Virus record (IMG/VR): IMGVR_UViG_3300023116_000216 | Span: 1 to 30,174 of that record | Length of the DNA stretch: 30,174 nucleotides | Direction: 5' to 3' (one strand) | Source of the DNA: a virus | Translations under genes and position numbers: made by a program | In this document: one piece after another, positions 23,104-30,174 of the stretch | How positions within the stretch are numbered: the stretch's first letter is position 1 | Layout of the letters: each line of letters starts with the position of its first letter | The notes under the pieces: generated by a model | Databases searched by the model: none | What the model was told of the DNA's origin: nothing | Seen by the model: only the letters and a program-made list of their open reading frames with translations

Positions 23104-26100
23104 TATGCTACTCCATACGGACTAAGTATTCCGCCTGCTCTCTTTTGATTCTGAAGTTCTTTTTGTACTGCTTGTGCAATAATGTTTCCAATATTTGGCC
23201 CCTGCTGGGAAGTATCGGTAGTAGCATTACCTTGATTATCAATAGCTACATTTACTGTAACATTATTCTGTTGACTTGAGCCTCCCATCATTTCTACAGG
23301 AATAGACCTTCCGTTAGGGAGCGGGACGACGGCTTCCGTACCATGTAAAATGGCTGGATAGCCCGAAGTGCTTCCTGAAGCAACACCGCCGGAAGAATAG
23401 CTTGGTACAGTTTTACCGTTACTTACTACACCTCCCATTCTAACTGATGGTGGTGCAGGTGCAGGTAGCAGGGCTGTATTAAAGTTTTGTGATTGGTCTA
23501 AAATAGCATTACTAGTAGACGCAGAAGTCGATAGACCTGAGATCGCTGCTTGAAGAATGCGAATTGTAAGCATCTCAGCAATAACTTTAGAAAGTGACTT
23601 CAATATATTTGTCGCCATATTTGCAAAAGCATCTTTTATGCTCATGGTTCCTTGAATAACAGAGTCAAAGGCAGAAGCCATTCCAGTTTGAAAATTATCT
23701 CTAAATGTTGCAGTCAATCTACCAAGATCACTAATTTGTTCTTCTTTTTGCCTCTGAAGATTTTCTAGTCTTGTTAGTTCCGCTCTTGCCCGCTCTAGTT
23801 CTAACTTTTTCTGAGCTTCTAAGGCAGGATTTAATTTTGCTTCTTCTATCGCAATCAATAAGTTTTCTATCTCTAATTGCTTTTGTCTTACGTCTAGCAA
23901 TGCGCTTTCAGCTTGAATCTGTCTATTAATTTCTTGAGATAGAAGGGTTCCCGCCATCACAGATTTATCTGTAGCCTCTTGAAGAGCGATTCTAGAAAGA
24001 GCTAGTTTTTGTTGAGACTCTATTAATCCATCAATTCTGTTCTTAAGAGCTACAAAGTCTCCGCCTTGTACGGCTTCATTTAATTTTTCAAAAGCATTTT
24101 CTTGGCCTTCTAGTTCTCCAAATGTTCTAACAACTGCTTGAGCAGCAACATCCGCATTCTCTAAAGCCGTTGCTAAATTAAATAGATCTGGGCTCAAGAG
24201 TGCTTCTTTTAATGCTACTATAGAGTTATCCAAACTAGCATTAAAACTAATAGCTTCTGAAGACGTTTCTTGTAGTTCTTGAAGTTTTTGTATTAGTGAT
24301 CCTACGTCGTCCCCGGCTTCTTCTAAAGCTCTCGATACAAGGGGGAGACTAGTATTTCCTAATAACTCTAAGACATCGCTAGTTTTTCCGAGCTTTACTG
24401 CATCTTCTAATAGTCTTGCTAGAGGTAAGGACTGATAGGCTTGAAGCTCTCTAAGTGTTCTCTCTACACCAGTATCTTCAAAACTAAAGCCTCCTTGGAT
24501 TGCTTCCAAGTCTTCTTTTACTGTGGATAAAGAGTCTGCGAATTGTTTATTTGCTTCTTCCGCAGCTAACGTGGCTTGTGTATTACTTTGAAGAACCATT
24601 GTCCAATTGGCAAAAGTACCTAATAGTCCATCTCCCTCTAAAGCACTCTGAAGGTCAATTGCATACTCCGTATTTTCAAACAGTGCGTCACCTAAATTTT
24701 GTAGACTATTTTGAAGATTATTGTCTAAATCAAAGCCTATTTTGGCCTGTTCTAATTCTATAAGGGTTTCGTTTAGGTCAAATAAACCGCTAGAGTTAAG
24801 TGCTATGAGTACTTTTTGGGCTAAACTTATAAATGTTTGGGCAACATAATCAGCAAACTCTCCTATTACTTTTTGTATATCTCCGAGTCCTCTTAAGAGA
24901 GAAGCTAAGGGAACTCTTATAAGACTTAGAGTTTTATTTACTATTGCTTCTATCCCTTTGACAATAGCTGTTAAAAAGTTAAATGCATTTGCCTGAAGTT
25001 GCTTAAAAGCTTCTACAAGAAGGGTAATAGTTCCTATGAAGCCAATGATGCTTACTGCTTTATTTATAGCCGCTCCAGCAACAGATGCCGTTTTAGCAAG
25101 CCCAGTCATTGTTTGAGACCAACGTAATTTTATACCCGCAGTAAATTTTTGAAAGCCTAATCCTACAAGCTTGAACTGGTTAGCAGTTTTCTGCCTCCAA
25201 GAGATTGTAAGATTGTTTTTCTTTTCCAATGACTCTTTTAACAGTTTAACTCTTCTTATAGCCTGTCCTTTAAAAATACCTGTAGTAATTTTTCCATTTT
25301 CTTCATATTGACGCTCTGCTGACTTAAATGCTTTTCGTAAATTAGCTTCATCAGATGCACGTAATTTTTCTCCATCCTTAATTCTTTTAAGTATAGGAGA
25401 CTCCGAACCTCTATCAACAATGCCGCCAGCTATTTTCTTTCTTCTTTCATCCTCTCTTTTAACTAGTTGCTCTACACTTAATGTTGCTTCACTAATTTTT
25501 TTCTTATAGCTTTCTACTCTATTCTTTGCATCATCATACGCTTCTCTTTGGCCCGCTGACCATTCATCAATTTTTTCATTAAATTTACCAAAAGGAACAA
25601 TTGCTTTTAATATTGATAAGCCAAAAAGACCGAAAGCAGCAATAGCAGCACCCGCAGATCTATTAAGAACTTCAGCTAGAGAAGATACTATGGGTAAAAA
25701 CTTTTGGGAGATGTCTTTTACGAGCTTATCGAAAGTTACCGATAGCTTGATAAAAGGATTAGATTGCAGTTCTTGAGAACCAAACTGCTGGTTGAGTTGT
25801 CTTTGTACTTCTAATAATACGGCTTGGCTTCTTTCAAATTCTGTGAGTTGGTCTACGTTCTTACCTAGAGCTGCTGAATACTGCTCAGTGGCATTCTTGA
25901 GCCTTAGAGTGATACCTAGTTCGTCCAAGAGTTCTGGTTCGGCTTTTGAAACACCTCTTAACAGTCTATTAAAAGAGTCTTCAAAGTCTCTACCAAGTGC
26001 AGAAGATACTTTTCTTGCTCCCTCTGCTAACTCGTTTAATTGATCAGGACTAAATCCTTTCGCTAATCCAATAGCTGCTGCTTCTGAGGCCTGTCTGAAT

Positions 26101-26513
26101 GTCAACATCGAGCCACTAGCTAACTGAACATCTCTCGCAACAGTTTTCATAGCTATGCCAGTGCTTTGAGCAAAGCTTAACTGGCTCTTTTCTAATATAG
26201 CTAAATCTGCTTGCCTTCTAAAGAAGTTAAAAGCGGCACTAACGGCGAATACGTTTGCTGCGAGAGTGGCATATGCGGGTACAAGAGTGCCTCCAATGCC
26301 CTGAGACATCTTAGAAAAGTTTTTAGTAGCATTAGCAGAAGCCTTAGCAGCTCCTTTTAGGTTTCTATCCGCAGTTCCTGCGGATTTCCCAAGATTTTCT
26401 GAAGTTTTTCCTGCTTTAGTTGTAGATTTTGCAAGTTTCTCAACTTGACCTTGCACAATCTTTATGTTTTTGCCTTCCGCTACAATGGTTAGGAGGACGT
26501 CACTTTTAGCCAC
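23103..26513 (-). CDS. H: Tail tape measure protein (lambda H-like)
   Basis: This 1136-residue protein sets tail length and passes into the host during DNA injection. It starts at GTG 26513, overlapping the T frame by 8 bases. The first ~250 residues resemble a tape-measure head domain seen in several phages (MLTFRQASEAAAIGLAKGF, then RGVSKAEPELLDELGI). Two hydrophobic stretches, near residues 285-305 and 475-500 (SIIGFIGTITLLVEAF), could cross a membrane during injection. Residues about 825-935 form a long charged coiled coil (LEIENLLIAIEEAKLN, ELERARAELTRLENLQ). The C-terminus has the Gly/Ser and Val-rich end (NNVTVNVAID, then ELQNQKRAGGIL) typical of tape measures. At roughly 1.5 angstrom per residue the tail would be about 170 nm (inference). 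It ends in a TAATG overlap with M. Confidence 0.92.
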   Translation of the reverse strand: MAKSDVLLTIVAEGKNIKIVQGQVEKLAKSTTKAGKTSENLGKSAGTADRNLKGAAKASANATKNFSKMSQGIGGTLVPAYATLAANVFAVSAAFNFFRRQADLAILEKSQLSFAQSTGIAMKTVARDVQLASGSMLTFRQASEAAAIGLAKGFSPDQLNELAEGARKVSSALGRDFEDSFNRLLRGVSKAEPELLDELGITLRLKNATEQYSAALGKNVDQLTEFERSQAVLLEVQRQLNQQFGSQELQSNPFIKLSVTFDKLVKDISQKFLPIVSSLAEVLNRSAGAAIAAFGLFGLSILKAIVPFGKFNEKIDEWSAGQREAYDDAKNRVESYKKKISEATLSVEQLVKREDERRKKIAGGIVDRGSESPILKRIKDGEKLRASDEANLRKAFKSAERQYEENGKITTGIFKGQAIRRVKLLKESLEKKNNLTISWRQKTANQFKLVGLGFQKFTAGIKLRWSQTMTGLAKTASVAGAAINKAVSIIGFIGTITLLVEAFKQLQANAFNFLTAIVKGIEAIVNKTLSLIRVPLASLLRGLGDIQKVIGEFADYVAQTFISLAQKVLIALNSSGLFDLNETLIELEQAKIGFDLDNNLQNSLQNLGDALFENTEYAIDLQSALEGDGLLGTFANWTMVLQSNTQATLAAEEANKQFADSLSTVKEDLEAIQGGFSFEDTGVERTLRELQAYQSLPLARLLEDAVKLGKTSDVLELLGNTSLPLVSRALEEAGDDVGSLIQKLQELQETSSEAISFNASLDNSIVALKEALLSPDLFNLATALENADVAAQAVVRTFGELEGQENAFEKLNEAVQGGDFVALKNRIDGLIESQQKLALSRIALQEATDKSVMAGTLLSQEINRQIQAESALLDVRQKQLEIENLLIAIEEAKLNPALEAQKKLELERARAELTRLENLQRQKEEQISDLGRLTATFRDNFQTGMASAFDSVIQGTMSIKDAFANMATNILKSLSKVIAEMLTIRILQAAISGLSTSASTSNAILDQSQNFNTALLPAPAPPSVRMGGVVSNGKTVPSYSSGGVASGSTSGYPAILHGTEAVVPLPNGRSIPVEMMGGSSQQNNVTVNVAIDNQGNATTDTSQQGPNIGNIIAQAVQKELQNQKRAGGILSPYGVA

Positions 26514-27292
26514 TAGTTTTTCTCTTCATTTTCTTGTGCTCTCTCTGTATTCTCTCTTGAGATTTAGTTATAGTATGAGCATCAAGTCTTGATAATATCT
26601 GAAGAACAAGTTCAGTATTATCTACATCGTAAAGATCTAAATAAATTGGTAAATTTGTATAATCTTTTCCCATGTAGCCTATTTCTGGGTATACTCTATT
26701 TCCGAGCATATGAAATATACTTATAGCTATCGCTACAATTTCTGGAAAATCATCGTCCCCTGGAGGGCATTTAGCAGGATCAGGCTCTCTACCAAGCTGC
26801 TCCTGCATAGCTAAATACTTACTTTTAGTTATTTTACTATCTTCAGCCTCTAGCCAGTCATCTAGACGCTTCCAAAGTAGTTCAGTCTGCTCTTGTCCGA
26901 AACGTGTCTAGATCAAATGCTACCTCATTGATCCACTGATCAAATTCGGCAGAATTCTCAACTAGACGCTCCGCATTTTCTAAGTCAAAAGGTAGTTCAG
27001 TATCTAAAGGATTGTCTCCTACATCAATGAGAATAAGAGTCTCTAAATACCCAAGAGTTAAACCTTTCCAATTTTTTATGATTGCCTTTGTAAATGCTTT
27101 TACAAATTTTTGCTCGTCCAGAATCTCTTCCATTTGACGAGTGCTACGGCCCATTTTATGAGTAGTACATTCTTTCTTTAACTTTAATAGTTCTTTTCTA
27201 GAAAGATTTGCTACCTCGACCTCAAATCCCGGACAATCGGGATACTCAACCCAAGCGGATTTACTATCCACCATTAAGTCATCAAGTTTCAT
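26506..27292 (-). CDS. G-T: Tail assembly chaperone G-T fusion via programmed +1 frameshift
   Basis: The T frame is open from 26907 to its stop at 26506, so it overlaps the end of G by 26 bases and is +1 relative to it. An ATG at 26808 exists but has no Shine-Dalgarno, and the upstream T-frame codons read as good protein (GQEQTELLWKRLDDWLEAED), so the frame begins before that ATG. A shift at UUU-C (26899-26902) would join G residue Phe131 to the T frame and give about 261 residues: join of 27292-26900 with 26898-26506. The T part has a Pro-rich start (REPDPAKCPPGDDDFPEI), a hydrophobic helix, and a basic tail (REHKKMKRKTSG), suiting a tape-measure-binding domain. It overlaps the tape measure start by 8 bases. 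Confidence 0.65.
26882..27292 (-). CDS. G: Tail assembly chaperone G (lambda gpG-like)
   Basis: This 136-residue acidic, mostly helical protein lies between the tube protein and the tape measure, the place of lambda G. Such chaperones bind the tape measure during assembly and are absent from the virion. Recognisable features are an N-terminal strand region (AWVEYPDCPGFEVEVANLS), then helices (KELLKLKKECTTHKM, EILDEQKFVKAFTKAI with NWKGL) and an acidic end. Start ATG 27292 has a GGAG Shine-Dalgarno at 6-base spacing. Like other G genes it has an overlapping downstream frame without its own ribosome site, reached by frameshifting at its extreme 3' end. Confidence 0.75.
   Translation of the reverse strand: MKLDDLMVDSKSAWVEYPDCPGFEVEVANLSRKELLKLKKECTTHKMGRSTRQMEEILDEQKFVKAFTKAIIKNWKGLTLGYLETLILIDVGDNPLDTELPFDLENAERLVENSAEFDQWINEVAFDLDTFRTRAD
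26899..26902 (-). other. Candidate +1 slippery site UUU-C
   Basis: In the G frame the codons are ACG UUU CGG ACA. A Phe tRNA on UUU can move forward to UUC, placing the ribosome in the T frame; the next zero-frame codon is CGG, an Arg codon that is rare in many bacteria and may cause a pause. The shift must occur between the T-frame stop at 26908-26910 and the G stop at 26882-26884. No -1 heptamer of the X-XXY-YYZ type fits, and -1 would not reach the T frame. Confidence 0.5.
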
Positions 27293-27339
27293 GTAATCTC
27301 CATATTAATTTTAGTGCATTTAATCCCAAAGTTATGCAC
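27289..27339 (-). CDS. Possible 16-residue leader peptide ORF before G
   Basis: A GTG at 27339 is preceded by a GAGGAG Shine-Dalgarno about 10 bases away and opens a 16-codon frame (MHNFGIKCTKINMEIT). Its TGA overlaps the ATG of G as ATGA, an arrangement typical of translational coupling. G also has its own GGAG site, so this ORF is not needed for G to be translated. It may be a chance frame; the clear Shine-Dalgarno and the exact overlap are the only support. Confidence 0.25.
   Translation of the reverse strand: MHNFGIKCTKINMEIT
27314..27339 (-). repeat. Inverted repeat GTGCAT...ATGCAC in the leader of G
   Basis: Two perfect 6-base arms (27314-27319 and 27334-27339) flank 14 bases, 22 bases upstream of the G gene start. 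It could be a protein-binding site or a weak RNA hairpin. The right arm contains the GTG that could start a 16-codon leader ORF. Function unknown. Confidence 0.35.
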
Positions 27340-27394
27340 GGAAGGATTTCTCCTCTGTTTCTTCAGGACAATAATCCGAATAAACTAGCAAGAG

Positions 27395-27419
27395 AAAACG
27401 GGGGAGAAGATCTCCCCCG
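27395..27419 (-). terminator. Intrinsic terminator after the major tail gene
   Basis: A 9-bp GC-rich inverted repeat (arms 27399-27407 and 27411-27419, 3-base loop) is followed on the minus strand by TTTTCTCTT and preceded by an A-tract. It should terminate, or partly terminate, the abundant tube mRNA. On the plus strand it is also followed by six T's, so it could work both ways. It lies only a few bases after the predicted start point of the promoter at 27429-27457, so that promoter's RNA would begin with this hairpin. Confidence 0.75.
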
Positions 27420-27428
27420 ATTTTTTAA

Positions 27429-27457
27429 ATTATACCTAACTACTACCAAAAAGTCAA
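27429..27457 (-). promoter_or_regulatory. Sigma70-type promoter upstream of the tail chaperone / tape measure genes
   Basis: On the minus strand TTGACT (27452-27457) and a perfect TATAAT (27429-27434) are separated by exactly 17 bases, in the AT-rich gap after the tube gene. The predicted transcript start is near 27422, immediately before the GC-rich hairpin at 27399-27419. It would supply G, G-T, tape measure and tip genes independently of the tube transcript. Confidence 0.7.
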
Positions 27458-27477
27458 GTAATATTTTTTACAAGGTC

Positions 27478-28599
27478 TTACGCCTTATAAATAATTGTTG
27501 CTTCGTCAGTCAGGTCAACATCACCGTTAGAAACTTGGCCATGGAAGGCAACATCAAGAGTGATCAGATCTTCAACATTGATTGCTGGTACTTCAAGATG
27601 AGCAGTAGGCATGTCGAGAACTAATCGTGGTGTAGAAGCGGTTTCTCCACCGATGTTGATAGCCATATCGAATACGTTTCGTACGGTTGTAGTATCTGCT
27701 ACGAGGTCGGCAAAGAGTTCGCCAGACTTTGAAGCAGATTGGTCATTATCCAGGTAGCAAGTAAGGTTACCTGTAATTGTTCGTGCACCTGTAATATTTA
27801 CACAAGGCTGATTTACTACACCGAGTTCCTCCGGAGTGAGGTAAGTGATATTATTTTCAATAGTAAATGAACCGCCAGTAAGTACAATATTATAAGTGTC
27901 ATCTGGGGATACGTCAGTACGCACCAGGCTTACAGTAGAGATACGGTTACGAATGATAGCACAGCTTTCATCAAGTCCGTTTGTCAATGCTGCTGCAACA
28001 TTAGTAGCATCAGCGCCTGCAAGAGTAGTACCGAGATCTGTAAGCGCACTACCAAAACCTGACCACTGAATAGTACAAATACCTTCGATATCGAAGTCAA
28101 TAGTCAGTGAATTTACAACTGCCTTATCAATCTTATAATACTGAGTATTTGAACCGTCCTCAAACGCTACAATAACTTCCCAGTTTTCTGGAAGAGATGA
28201 AAGGTTTGATTGTGACAGATTAAAAGTATTTTCTGTAGCGCTTACAGCGTTTACTGCGCTTGTATTATTATCAAATACACCGCTGGCTGCTGTAAAACCA
28301 TCAGCACCAAATGCCATTGCCCAAAGAGCTTCTTCAGGGCAACGAACTTGATCCGGGCTAGGGCTTACGAAATTAAAAGGTCTTGCGTAAGTGCTAAAAC
28401 TCCATTCTACTGGTGCCAAGCTGTCGTTAAATAGCAAACGAGCGCGACGAGAGGTCGCCCCTGCTTCGTTCACCGTAATTTCAGTAGCGTTTACATTCTG
28501 AGAAAAGCTGAATCCATCTAGTACATTAATCTGCCAAGCATCCCCGCCGGTAGACTCAATGAGATAGACTTTCGCATTTCTGGTAAATTGTAATGCCAT
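27478..28599 (-). CDS. Major tail tube protein, T5 pb6-like
   Basis: This 373-residue protein would form the stacked rings of the tail tube. From memory it resembles T5 pb6 in several places: RNAKVYLIES near the start, TEITVNEAG (about residues 38-46), FNDSLAPVEWSFSTY (about 57-71), then GGSFTIENNITYLTP and TGNLTCYLDND in the second half, each with a recognisable pb6 counterpart. That suggests the T5-type tube, in which one chain carries two tube folds and rings are trimers. It lacks the extra C-terminal Ig-like domain of pb6. ATG 28599 is preceded by a strong GGAG Shine-Dalgarno at 5-base spacing, fitting high expression. A promoter candidate and leader hairpins lie upstream, and a terminator-like hairpin lies about 60 bases downstream. 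Confidence 0.85.
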   Translation of the reverse strand: MALQFTRNAKVYLIESTGGDAWQINVLDGFSFSQNVNATEITVNEAGATSRRARLLFNDSLAPVEWSFSTYARPFNFVSPSPDQVRCPEEALWAMAFGADGFTAASGVFDNNTSAVNAVSATENTFNLSQSNLSSLPENWEVIVAFEDGSNTQYYKIDKAVVNSLTIDFDIEGICTIQWSGFGSALTDLGTTLAGADATNVAAALTNGLDESCAIIRNRISTVSLVRTDVSPDDTYNIVLTGGSFTIENNITYLTPEELGVVNQPCVNITGARTITGNLTCYLDNDQSASKSGELFADLVADTTTVRNVFDMAINIGGETASTPRLVLDMPTAHLEVPAINVEDLITLDVAFHGQVSNGDVDLTDEATIIYKA

Positions 28600-28612
28600 A
28601 TTCTTTCTCCAA

Positions 28613-28647
28613 AACAGATTACTCTGTTATCTTAACCTATAAGGTTA
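28613..28647 (-). promoter_or_regulatory. Two hairpins in the leader of the major tail gene
   Basis: Two perfect short inverted repeats lie side by side in the tube gene leader. One pairs 28633-28638 with 28642-28647 (6 bp, 3-base loop) and includes the terminator gene's stop codon. The other pairs 28613-28618 with 28623-28628 (6 bp, GUAA loop of the GNRA class on the transcript). They end just before the GGAG Shine-Dalgarno. They could stabilise the 5' end of an abundant mRNA or mark a processing site; neither has a following U-tract, so they are not terminators. Confidence 0.4.
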
Positions 28648-29097
28648 GTATCGAACTTCGCAGATTATCTCGCCAACACCAAGAGGGTCAAGTGCTCCTT
28701 CATCAGAGTCAATACTAATAATACTGATATGATGCGTACATTGAGTAACTCCATCTTGATCTACATACTCTAATCGAGAATTATTCTCAATTACAGTTTC
28801 TACGTCTTCAAAAAGTTTTTCTAATGCAAAGACAGCGCCCTCTTCGTTCACATAAACTCTTATGGTTAAGCTGAGAAATCTGTCTTTATATCCTCCACCC
28901 TGGTACTGTCGAGTCTCTGCTCCCGCACTTACATGAAGTGCAGGAAAATCTGTTACCTCATCCCAAAATATAAGTCTGGGGAGTATATTATTATTTAAGT
29001 TTGTTCTGAATGGCGTATTTCCATTTATGTCTTTAAACTTATTCTCAAGTGCGGTCACAATTGCCATCCGCCTTGAAGTATAGTCTCTATCCGCCAT
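28645..29097 (-). CDS. Tail terminator protein (lambda U-like position)
   Basis: This 150-residue protein would cap the finished tail tube and form the interface with the head. Its length fits tail terminators (lambda gpU about 130 residues, T5 p142 about 160). It has the usual layout: an N-terminal helix (TSRRMAIVTALENKF), a loop with proline and acidic residues (FWDEVTDFPALHVSAG), a central strand (FLSLTIRVYV), a helix (ALEKLFEDVETVIEN), and a final strand pair ending GEIICEVRY. It starts at ATG 29097 with an excellent AGGAGAG Shine-Dalgarno and overlaps the upstream stop by one base. It is followed by the tube gene, as in lambda (U then V). Identification rests on order, size and fold pattern, not on a signature residue. 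Confidence 0.7.
   Translation of the reverse strand: MADRDYTSRRMAIVTALENKFKDINGNTPFRTNLNNNILPRLIFWDEVTDFPALHVSAGAETRQYQGGGYKDRFLSLTIRVYVNEEGAVFALEKLFEDVETVIENNSRLEYVDQDGVTQCTHHISIISIDSDEGALDPLGVGEIICEVRY
28664..28691 (-). promoter_or_regulatory. Candidate sigma70 promoter for the major tail protein
   Basis: On the minus strand TTGACC (28686-28691) is separated by 16 bases from GATAAT (28664-28669), one mismatch from consensus in each box. The expected transcript start is near 28657, about 60 bases before the tube gene start. It lies inside the last codons of the terminator gene. A dedicated promoter would fit the need for many copies of tube protein. Not tested against chance occurrence. Confidence 0.45.
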
Positions 29098-30174
29098 TAT
29101 ACTCTCCTAGTATAAAATCTTCCTATTAATAAATTTGCTGCTATCTCTCTTATAGAGTTATCAATAAGTCTTCGAGGATCTCTGTCCTTACTGCCCTGTC
29201 TATATCCAGGTTCGAAAGTTTGATAGGGTCTTTTCATATAAGTATACCCTATGCTTGGATAGCCTCTTGCTGTAAGAGCAATGTCTGTTATTTTTACTGA
29301 ACGAGCAAATCTTCCTGTTCTATATCTAAGTGCAGGATAGTTCATATTTCCCGCAACAGTTTGTGTTATTTTTTGATTCAGTAAAGCTAACAAGGACACA
29401 GCAGACTGTGCCGCTTGAGTTTTAGCAACTTTAGGGGTTATAACTCCTATTGAACCTCTTTTTGCTATTCCTTTCTTTGTCTTTTTCTTTCTTGTTTTCT
29501 TAACAGTCTTGTTAGAATACTTAGGCTTTGTATTGTTTTTTGTAAGTTTTTTTAAATTTTTTCCTTCTTTTATATTATCCTCAAAAGAAGCAATAATTTT
29601 CTTTTCTTCTATAGTTTTTCTACTATCAGAACCTTCTATTTTAGTCCAGCTTTTCTTTTTATTTATAGCTTCTACTAATTTTTCAAGCTGAGCCTTAGTT
29701 CTATTTGCTCTTTTCTTTAGCTTTGTTGCACCCTCTGATCTATTTCTATTAGCTCCTTCAAAGCCAACTTCAAATTCTGTCTTTTGCTTACTATCCTTTT
29801 TAGTAAGTTTCATAGTAAAGCCTAAGTCTGATAATTCTTTTTCTGAAATACCTTCTTCGCGTATTTTTTCAGATATTCTAAACTTAGTCTCATTGCCTCT
29901 AAAATTAGCTACTGCGGTGGCCCCTTTATGCCCTAAGTCTAAAAAATTTCCTTTATCTATTTCTTGTTTTTCTTCGTTTTTTAGAACTACATTTATCTTA
30001 TTTACTAGTTCATTTTTTGGTGCTTTTATTGACTTCTGAAAACTTCTAAAAACGTTTCCAACTCTTCCTCCAGAAGCCTTGCCTTCCATTACTACACTAA
30101 AGTTTGCTAAATTTCCGGTTACTTTAGTCCATTCGTCATAAAAAGGTTTATTGTATTGAGAATAAACCTTCTGA
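29097..30174 (-). CDS. Putative tail-completion / head-tail connector protein (5' end outside window)
   Basis: This is the first gene of the tail cluster, sitting where lambda has Z, directly before the tail terminator, with which it shares a TAATG stop/start overlap. An ATG exists at 30089, but the frame stays open to the window edge (upstream codons read ...YDEWTKVTGNLANFSVV then M) and that ATG has no Shine-Dalgarno, so the true start is probably beyond 30174. Counting from that Met, residues about 40-220 are very rich in Lys, Arg and Glu and look helical or disordered. The last ~110 residues are folded-looking, with motifs MNYPALRYRTGRF, YMKRPYQTFEPGY and IREIAANLL, which I associate from memory with phage neck or tail-completion proteins. 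The role is inferred mainly from position; the long basic region is unusual for such a protein. Confidence 0.55.
   Translation of the reverse strand, partial: QKVYSQYNKPFYDEWTKVTGNLANFSVVMEGKASGGRVGNVFRSFQKSIKAPKNELVNKINVVLKNEEKQEIDKGNFLDLGHKGATAVANFRGNETKFRISEKIREEGISEKELSDLGFTMKLTKKDSKQKTEFEVGFEGANRNRSEGATKLKKRANRTKAQLEKLVEAINKKKSWTKIEGSDSRKTIEEKKIIASFEDNIKEGKNLKKLTKNNTKPKYSNKTVKKTRKKKTKKGIAKRGSIGVITPKVAKTQAAQSAVSLLALLNQKITQTVAGNMNYPALRYRTGRFARSVKITDIALTARGYPSIGYTYMKRPYQTFEPGYRQGSKDRDPRRLIDNSIREIAANLLIGRFYTRRV

Noticed and set aside
26506-26808. Separate 100-residue gene starting at ATG 26808
   Set aside because: No Shine-Dalgarno, and the frame continues upstream with sensible protein; the G-T frameshift explains it better.
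1-30174. tRNA genes, insertion sequences, attachment sites, CRISPR arrays
   Set aside because: None was seen when reading both strands; the region is densely coding with gaps below 200 bases.

Overview
The window is a tail gene cluster from a tailed, non-contractile (siphovirus-type) bacteriophage or a closely related prophage. Every supported gene lies on the minus strand, so the region is transcribed from right (30174) to left (1). Base composition is moderately AT-rich. The promoters seen are sigma70-type with near-consensus boxes, which points to a Gram-negative bacterial host. Several adsorption proteins belong to families I recall from cyanophages and other marine phages (starts such as MAAPNLVNV and MAHFAEIDENN, and the SMSAIQTEFGG motif), so a marine phage is likely. 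The host cannot be fixed from this window. There is no packaging, replication, integration or lysis gene here.

Right part (30174-21108), tail core. The order matches the lambda tail operon Z-U-V-G-T-H-M-L-K-I-J: a tail-completion/connector candidate (cut by the window edge), tail terminator, major tail tube protein, the G and G-T assembly chaperones (the second apparently made by a +1 frameshift at UUU-C), a 1136-residue tape measure, then the lambda-type tip proteins M, L (probable Fe-S) and K (JAMM plus NlpC/P60). The tube protein, however, resembles phage T5 pb6 rather than lambda V. A promoter candidate lies before the tube gene. After the tube gene comes a promoter followed directly by a strong GC hairpin, so the abundant tube mRNA can be cut off while the chaperone/tape genes are restarted.

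Middle (21118-11375). A 2511-residue central tip fibre carries an I-type domain fused to a J-type domain, then FN3-like and duplicated beta modules, three small GDIW/YRW modules, and a C-terminal S74 intramolecular chaperone. It is followed by a Calx-beta-like fibre protein and two paralogous small proteins with an H...C...CxxC motif.

Left part (11349-1). A perfect-consensus sigma70 promoter (TTGACA, 17 bp, TATAAT) begins a second unit of at least twelve structural genes, many joined by TAATG or ATGA overlaps: two BppU-like proteins, large beta-rich and lectin-like proteins, two fibres with Mtd-N-like starts (one a predicted seven-bladed FG-GAP propeller), a glycine-rich adhesin, and an off-window MAHFAEIDENN protein. 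An intrinsic terminator with a UUCG loop sits inside this unit at about 9018-9039. Together these genes look like a baseplate-like, multi-fibre adsorption device added to a lambda-type tip. Two genes too short for ordinary ORF calling (52 and 28 codons) were found by reading the gaps. No gap of more than about 185 bases lacks a gene.
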